Source of the DNA: Chrysophaeum taylorii
Lineage: Eukaryota > Sar > Pelagophyceae > Pelagomonadales > Pelagomonadaceae
Assembly (NCBI GenBank): GCA_029834535.1
Contig: JAQMWT010000407.1
Span: 124,001 to 188,000, forward strand
Length of the DNA stretch: 64,000 nt
Direction: 5' to 3'
The stretch's first letter is position 1. Every line of letters starts with the position of its first letter. Position numbers and translations under genes: made by a program. Positions 59,430 through 64,000 of this stretch are shown piece after piece. The notes below the pieces were generated by a model. The model was given only the letters and a program-made list of their open reading frames with translations. It had not been told where the DNA came from and did not search any database.

Positions 59430-61028
59430 CTAATTTGTTGTAGACTTGCGTTCGTAGTCTCGTGTAAGTCGCCAGTGGCTATCATCGAAAGATGATTGGG
59501 CGGAGACTGAGGTTTGCGAGTGTATCACGTATGATGGTGGATGCAGGCGTGTGTCTTCTGCTGAAGAGTCGGTGCCCTGTGCAGAAAGTGTAGAAGAGTC
59601 GGGCAACAGAAGAAAATGCCTGAAGGCGATGAACTGCTTGAAGATAGTGTCCGTGCCAGGGGGGGAGTTGACTTCGAAGGTATGGTCAAAGTCGCATCTT
59701 TCGTGTTCTGTTCGATAAAGTAATCCTGAACGGTGACGATCGACGGATCCAGTGTGTATTTCATGTCCGGAGTCGTTTTCATCAGAAAAAAACGAAGCGT
59801 TTTCACCAGAATCAAACTTCCCTTGATGTACAAGCGCGAGGAAGCGTTGTGCATCCATGGTGAATCGTGCAGTGACTGAAAGGTGAGACATTCGACAGGA
59901 GGGTGTTGTCGATATGCGAGAGCTGTACAGTATACAACATGTAGGGAGCGTATGTTTCAAGAGAGGATTAATCTGTGGACGGGGGATGTTCGGAGAATGA
60001 ACATGATGTGAGGTCCTTTCCATAATGCGAGAACTGTCCGATAATGAGTTATGCGATACTGTGACTAGCAGAGAATGTGTGGGGATCAAGAAGTAGATAG
60101 GCATGGCAGTTAACTTCCCTTGATTCGTAACACAACTGGGTGGGGCTTGCGGTGTGCGGCAGTGACATTTGGTGGAATGCTGAGAGCAGATCGCGTGTCC
60201 AACCGGTGGAGATTGGGGGTTATCCTCGCGGGTGTTACGGAAAGCGTCGACTGGGTGCGAATCGCAATGGCGGCTGTTGGGCTCAGAGTTCTGCAAGATG
60301 GAACCTGCAGTGTGAACAGAGAGGAGCGAACCGAGTGCGTCATAAGAGCGTAATGCGCTTGTGCAGTCTGAGCTGTGTCCGAAGCATGATTCTGGTAACA
60401 ATGTCGACAGATGCGAGATATGATCAGAACTGGACGAGGATTTCGCGTGAAGTTGTGTTGTAACCGAACCATAGTGGTGCAGAGCTTCAACGTCAAGCAT
60501 GGTGCTGGGAGAGACGTGAAAAGAGGTGAGTAAAGGACTCTGCGTGCGGCTATCATTTGGTGGCGGGCATTTATTGCACGAGACTAGAGATAACTGCGAC
60601 GTGTGGCTTTGGCGTGACTGAACTTCGTTTGCATATGGCAGCATGCTGGATAAAATCGAGCGAGGGTGGAATGCTGAAACTTGAGAGGTGTGACCTGCAA
60701 GAGACTGACGGAAGAGCGTGGGAGGCTCTGAATTGCATTGATGACGGAATTTAATGTCATCACAAATCGTCGGGGATTTGGTCGTCGGGAGTCGCGTTGA
60801 AGCGGGGAGGAACGACGAATACTCATCAGGTCTTGGCGTGTGACAGAGGTCCTTAGAAAGAGGGACTTCAGTACGTGCCTTGAATTGAGTTCCGATGTAG
60901 CCAGAGTAGCCATAGGAGGCATGACTGATACGAATCGAAACGAATCTTGTCGTCGGTGGAAAACTAATGCGCCCTCGTAATTCGGACTGGGTGAAATCTT
61001 CGAGTTGTCGGTGAGACGGAGAGACCAT
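59430..61028 (-). CDS. Long C-rich open frame, unrecognised
   Basis: This is a 532-codon frame rich in Ser, Thr, His and Pro. Only its last third (TMDAQRFLALVHQGKFDSGENASFFSDENDSGHE...FKQFIAFRHFLLLP) has an ordinary mixed composition. It overlaps the preceding 994-codon frame by 65 nt in a different frame. The coding strand is C-rich and G-poor, which lowers stop frequency by chance, so openness alone is weak evidence. Position upstream of copia-II pol suggests a mobile-element reading frame or its decayed relic. No family is recognised. Confidence 0.3.
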   Translation of the reverse strand: MVSPSHRQLEDFTQSELRGRISFPPTTRFVSIRISHASYGYSGYIGTQFKARTEVPLSKDLCHTPRPDEYSSFLPASTRLPTTKSPTICDDIKFRHQCNSEPPTLFRQSLAGHTSQVSAFHPRSILSSMLPYANEVQSRQSHTSQLSLVSCNKCPPPNDSRTQSPLLTSFHVSPSTMLDVEALHHYGSVTTQLHAKSSSSSDHISHLSTLLPESCFGHSSDCTSALRSYDALGSLLSVHTAGSILQNSEPNSRHCDSHPVDAFRNTREDNPQSPPVGHAICSQHSTKCHCRTPQAPPSCVTNQGKLTAMPIYFLIPTHSLLVTVSHNSLSDSSRIMERTSHHVHSPNIPRPQINPLLKHTLPTCCILYSSRISTTPSCRMSHLSVTARFTMDAQRFLALVHQGKFDSGENASFFSDENDSGHEIHTGSVDRHRSGLLYRTEHERCDFDHTFEVNSPPGTDTIFKQFIAFRHFLLLPDSSTLSAQGTDSSAEDTRLHPPSYVIHSQTSVSAQSSFDDSHWRLTRDYERKSTTN

Positions 61029-64000
61029 GGTTGCGAAACGAGCGCAGAGCCGGGCGGCGATGCGACAAGCGAGCGTGCGTCTCAGTTGACTGTGAGTGTA
61101 CCATGGGTATGGCGCAATGTTCGTAGTCTAAACCGAGAGGGGCGGTGAGCGTGCCGTGAGTGCATTGTAGCCTGTGCGGTGTCTGGGCTTTAATCGGAAT
61201 ATGACATATGACGTCATGCGAAGCGATGGGAGCTGAATCAGACGTGATGGGACTGGCTAGTAGTGCCGGGAGCAGCATGTCGGGGGTAGCGCTCAGAGAT
61301 GAGGGTGGAACGCAGTCCACTTCTATCTTGGTTGCCGTGTGTCGCGGTACTATGGGCGTAAACAAATGACATGAAGTAAATGCTTGTGTCCCAAACGAGA
61401 ATGCGGTTATAGTCGCATGGGAAGGTTGCATTTTGTCTCTGCTGCAGTCAAAAGCCTTGGAGGAAACCAATGGAGAAACCACGAGCACATGGATGGCGTC
61501 TGGTGGCCAAAGTTCCTGTGGGGGTGGTTGAGGTGACTCCAAAGTAGGATTCCTTCTTGGGTATGACCCAAGCGTTGCAATGAGTTCATGCTCGAGATCA
61601 TAGTCGTCCATTAGATGACTTGAGGTGGTCGCGAATGAGCGATACGTTGACCTGGTGTCAGGGGAGACCGAGGTGGTGCAGTGACCTGACTGGCTGAGGT
61701 AGCCGTGCTGGTAAGATTCCAGCGGGTGCGCATAACTCTTCAGAGTGCTGACATTGGCTTGTGCCTGATCTGCAGTCGTGCAGGGAGGCGAGATCGTCTG
61801 TGCTAATACGGATTGCAGCGACAGGGAAGGGTCAGGTGCCTGGGAGGCTGAAAGGCGGCCTTTGTCTTCCAGAGGCGAAGGGAACAAGCAAAGCTGTAGC
61901 TTCGTCTCGTCGTGATCGGATAGGCGCAATGAGCTTCTGCGCGTGATCGTGGTGCGCTTACCTGTGTCTTCAAGATGTACCTTGGTGTCCTTTGGTGGTG
62001 CTTCTGCGAGCGGGACATATCTTAAGGATTGGTCCATCGGATGGGATGCATCAGCTATGAATGAGACAGGAGCCAGTAGCAGTGCAAGGTCAGGTGACAG
62101 AACGTTTGCGTGGTCGAGTAATTGAGCGTTGGACCAGAGCATCGTCTGCATAGTCTGGAACCGTGTTGTGCAGTTGGTTTGCGTTGTCTCGTCTGCTACA
62201 TCAATGAGCTGGCTGGTGTAGCTGGCCGTTGTGGTCTTATCTTTCGTATTGTCGTCCAATAGAGACTGCGAGATAGTACTTGCTATGTGCGAGATTGTAA
62301 GTAGCTGTTGAGCAGCTGTTGAGAGTTGAGTGCTTTCTTGTCTGGCAGTTTCTGTGGCCTTGGAGTTCCAGAGACATGATTGCGCAGCTTCAGACGTCTT
62401 GGCATTGGGGATTGCCTTAAAGTAACTCGTAAGTTCAAAGTCGGACGTCGGAAAATGCATGGATAGACCTGTGAGGTCACCAATTGAAATACGCCCTCGT
62501 AAGGCGTGCGCGACGTGGTGCGGGCGCGAGCGACTTATGTTGGTGATCTGAAGGTCGTGAGATACGTTGCGGCGCGGAGCGTCCGTAGAAATGACGAGTG
62601 TCGTGGTGTTAGAGGCGGTGACGCGGAGAGCATCGAAAAGCGTGTCATGCTCCAAGAGCAAAAGCGCGAGATGCGGGTGGTCCGAAGTCAGTGCCAAAAG
62701 GAGTATAGCTCGCGGCTGACCTGTCTGCAAGGTAGGGCAGATGGGCGCGTGAGCTGAGATCCCGTGGTGGAGAGTATCCCGCCTGAAATGCTTGGGGTCC
62801 AGTGCGGGAATTCGAAAAGAGGGGTCGCCGAAGGAGAGTGCAGTTGAACCGAAGGCGATGAAAAGGTCAGTCCTGATGGGTGCATCCTCAATAGCGGAGA
62901 TGCTGGGACCAGAGCAGTGAGTGCCGTATTGACCAGGGTTGCCCTTAGGCGTGTAGAGCATTCGAAGGTGCGGGTATGTGACATGCGTCCTCAAATGAGG
63001 AGTGACGTGCTGAGCGATAAGACGCTTTTGAGGGAGGCAACGTACGTGACTTGGGTGCATGTTTGTGGTGGAGCCGGCAGCTGGCGTGGAACGTTTGTCG
63101 TGCATTCCAGTGATGCGAAAATGCTTACAGAAGTGGTTTAGTTGGAGCGAGTCTGTGCATAGTGCGCGGAGAATGTTTGCTGAGAGCGCAACATCAATTT
63201 TCCGGGGGCAGCGCAAGTGTGTGGCGTCCAGAAGAGAGCTGTGCAAGGGGACATAAAGGACCGAAGTGGTCGCAATGGAATCCTGCATAGTTAGCGGCTG
63301 ATCGGGTCGTTCAGAACTCTCGAAATCTGTGTCTGTTACTGCGGCCATGGGGAAAGCTTTCCAGAAGTTTGGTCGCGGTGAGACATGAGGATCGGCAGCC
63401 GAAAGGATTGCGTCCTCTGACTGAAAGTTGTGGAGCGGGTGATCAGGTGCTGCGACTGGTGCTCGTGCGAAGACATATGGTGGTCGCAGATGGGTCCATG
63501 CAACCTGCTGAGCAGTGTCATCCAGTGCATCCGGCCGGGAAGGTGGATGGTGGGTGCAGCAGCGAGCGCCGGTGAGCGGCAGTGCGCGCCTGTCTTCGTG
63601 GAGAGAAGGCGGCGAGGCGGAACCAGCTTCAAAGTGATCGGGGGCTGCTGATCGAGAGATATCGAATAAGGCGGGAATGCCTAGTGAATCTGAGCTGATA
63701 CCTGCAGGTGCGGTGAGTGCCTGCGAGTATGTTGACCGTGGGACCGTTGACAGCGTGTCTTGTCCTTGTGGATACGGCATTGCGGGGTCATTGGTGGTGC
63801 TTGGATCAGGCGGCTGATCTGGAATGGTCGAGGAGACCATCTTCGAGACTAGTGAAGTGGGTCTTGCTTCTTCGCTGTATGCATCATACCAGGGGGCTGA
63901 ATCGGAGGGGATGTTGTCAGTGGCCTGCGGCTCTTGTGCCTGGGGCATAGAATACGGCGGAGCCTTAGGTTCTTGGGTGTGGTTGCCATAGTCGATGTAG
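60964..64000 (-). CDS. Very long open frame, unrecognised, start outside window
   Basis: At least 1011 codons are open (994 from an internal ATG at 63948, with 17 more codons open to the window edge). Composition is Ser/Thr/Pro/His/Leu-rich. A central part looks folded: IEDAPIRTDLFIAFGSTALSFGDPSF and RAILLLALTSDHPHLALLLLEHDTLFDALRV. Another helical stretch is STQLSTAAQQLLTISHIASTISQSLL. No zinc knuckle, protease or nucleotide-binding motif was found. It ends 65 nt inside the next frame, and a -1-type arrangement would join them. It may be a structural or accessory protein of a large retroelement with copia-II, or a C-rich frame open by composition. Confidence 0.35.
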   Translation of the reverse strand, partial: YIDYGNHTQEPKAPPYSMPQAQEPQATDNIPSDSAPWYDAYSEEARPTSLVSKMVSSTIPDQPPDPSTTNDPAMPYPQGQDTLSTVPRSTYSQALTAPAGISSDSLGIPALFDISRSAAPDHFEAGSASPPSLHEDRRALPLTGARCCTHHPPSRPDALDDTAQQVAWTHLRPPYVFARAPVAAPDHPLHNFQSEDAILSAADPHVSPRPNFWKAFPMAAVTDTDFESSERPDQPLTMQDSIATTSVLYVPLHSSLLDATHLRCPRKIDVALSANILRALCTDSLQLNHFCKHFRITGMHDKRSTPAAGSTTNMHPSHVRCLPQKRLIAQHVTPHLRTHVTYPHLRMLYTPKGNPGQYGTHCSGPSISAIEDAPIRTDLFIAFGSTALSFGDPSFRIPALDPKHFRRDTLHHGISAHAPICPTLQTGQPRAILLLALTSDHPHLALLLLEHDTLFDALRVTASNTTTLVISTDAPRRNVSHDLQITNISRSRPHHVAHALRGRISIGDLTGLSMHFPTSDFELTSYFKAIPNAKTSEAAQSCLWNSKATETARQESTQLSTAAQQLLTISHIASTISQSLLDDNTKDKTTTASYTSQLIDVADETTQTNCTTRFQTMQTMLWSNAQLLDHANVLSPDLALLLAPVSFIADASHPMDQSLRYVPLAEAPPKDTKVHLEDTGKRTTITRRSSLRLSDHDETKLQLCLFPSPLEDKGRLSASQAPDPSLSLQSVLAQTISPPCTTADQAQANVSTLKSYAHPLESYQHGYLSQSGHCTTSVSPDTRSTYRSFATTSSHLMDDYDLEHELIATLGSYPRRNPTLESPQPPPQELWPPDAIHVLVVSPLVSSKAFDCSRDKMQPSHATITAFSFGTQAFTSCHLFTPIVPRHTATKIEVDCVPPSSLSATPDMLLPALLASPITSDSAPIASHDVICHIPIKAQTPHRLQCTHGTLTAPLGLDYEHCAIPMVHSQSTETHARLSHRRPALRSFRNHGLSVSPTTRRFHPVRITRAH

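Noticed and set aside
1-64000. CRISPR arrays, bacterial operons, rRNA or tRNA genes
   Set aside because: None found. Repeats present are microsatellites, LTRs and element arrays, and gene structure is eukaryotic.

Overview
The window is nuclear DNA of a eukaryotic microbe, most likely a GC-rich microalga or related protist. Protein genes are mostly intronless. Where introns can be inferred they are very short (50 and 54 nt, GT-AG, both opening GTGCGTTCTT). Gene content (U1-type zinc finger, TPR, PX, rhomboid-like, Cas1p-type acyltransferase, ABCG, TLC-like) is eukaryotic, and more than half of the window is LTR retrotransposons, a hAT-like DNA transposon and Helitron-type helicase debris. The species cannot be named from sequence alone. 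No rRNA, tRNA or CRISPR was recognised.

Layout. 1-7109: end of a zinc-finger gene, a decayed copy of a Cas1p-type acyltransferase gene (minus), a TPR gene, a PX-domain gene (minus) and a rhomboid-like gene. 7110-12338: a 5.2 kb Ty1/copia element (minus) with 96-bp LTRs and a 5-bp target duplication (GGTAA). It sits exactly at the junction between the rhomboid stop codon and the ATG of a DUF3089 hydrolase. 12343-18360: a compact block of six host genes: DUF3089 hydrolase, intact Cas1p-type acyltransferase, acidic-tail protein, SnoaL-like protein, coiled-coil protein and flavin amine oxidase. 18393-21368: a decayed hAT-like transposon 32 bp upstream of the amine oxidase ATG. 21394-31231: a 9.8 kb Ty3/gypsy element (gypsy-I). 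32756-35884: a divergent pair, an ABCG half-transporter (minus, one intron) and a TLC-like membrane protein. 35885-42680: repeat-rich DNA with TATA-bearing 66-bp repeats, a Helitron-type fragment and GC-rich minisatellites. 42681-43477: a 99.5% identical second copy of the TLC-like gene, joined to a truncated gypsy element (gypsy-II, minus). 46329-55451: a pair of about 1.1 kb inverted arms carrying Helitron-type helicase remnants, enclosing a third truncated gypsy element (gypsy-III, minus). 56282-64000: a second decayed copia element (minus) and two long C-rich overlapping open frames, one running off the window.

The outstanding feature is gypsy-I. Its long Pol frame carries a recognisable C5-cytosine DNA methyltransferase domain (motifs I, II, IV with Pro-Pro-Cys, VI, VIII, IX and X in order) upstream of the reverse transcriptase, RNase H and integrase. 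The element would bring its own DNA methylation enzyme to each new locus. Comparing the three gypsy relatives also shows a family-specific C-terminal Pol domain and a Gag zinc finger of non-standard spacing. In gypsy-I the capsid and zinc-finger part of Gag has been replaced by extra acidic linker.
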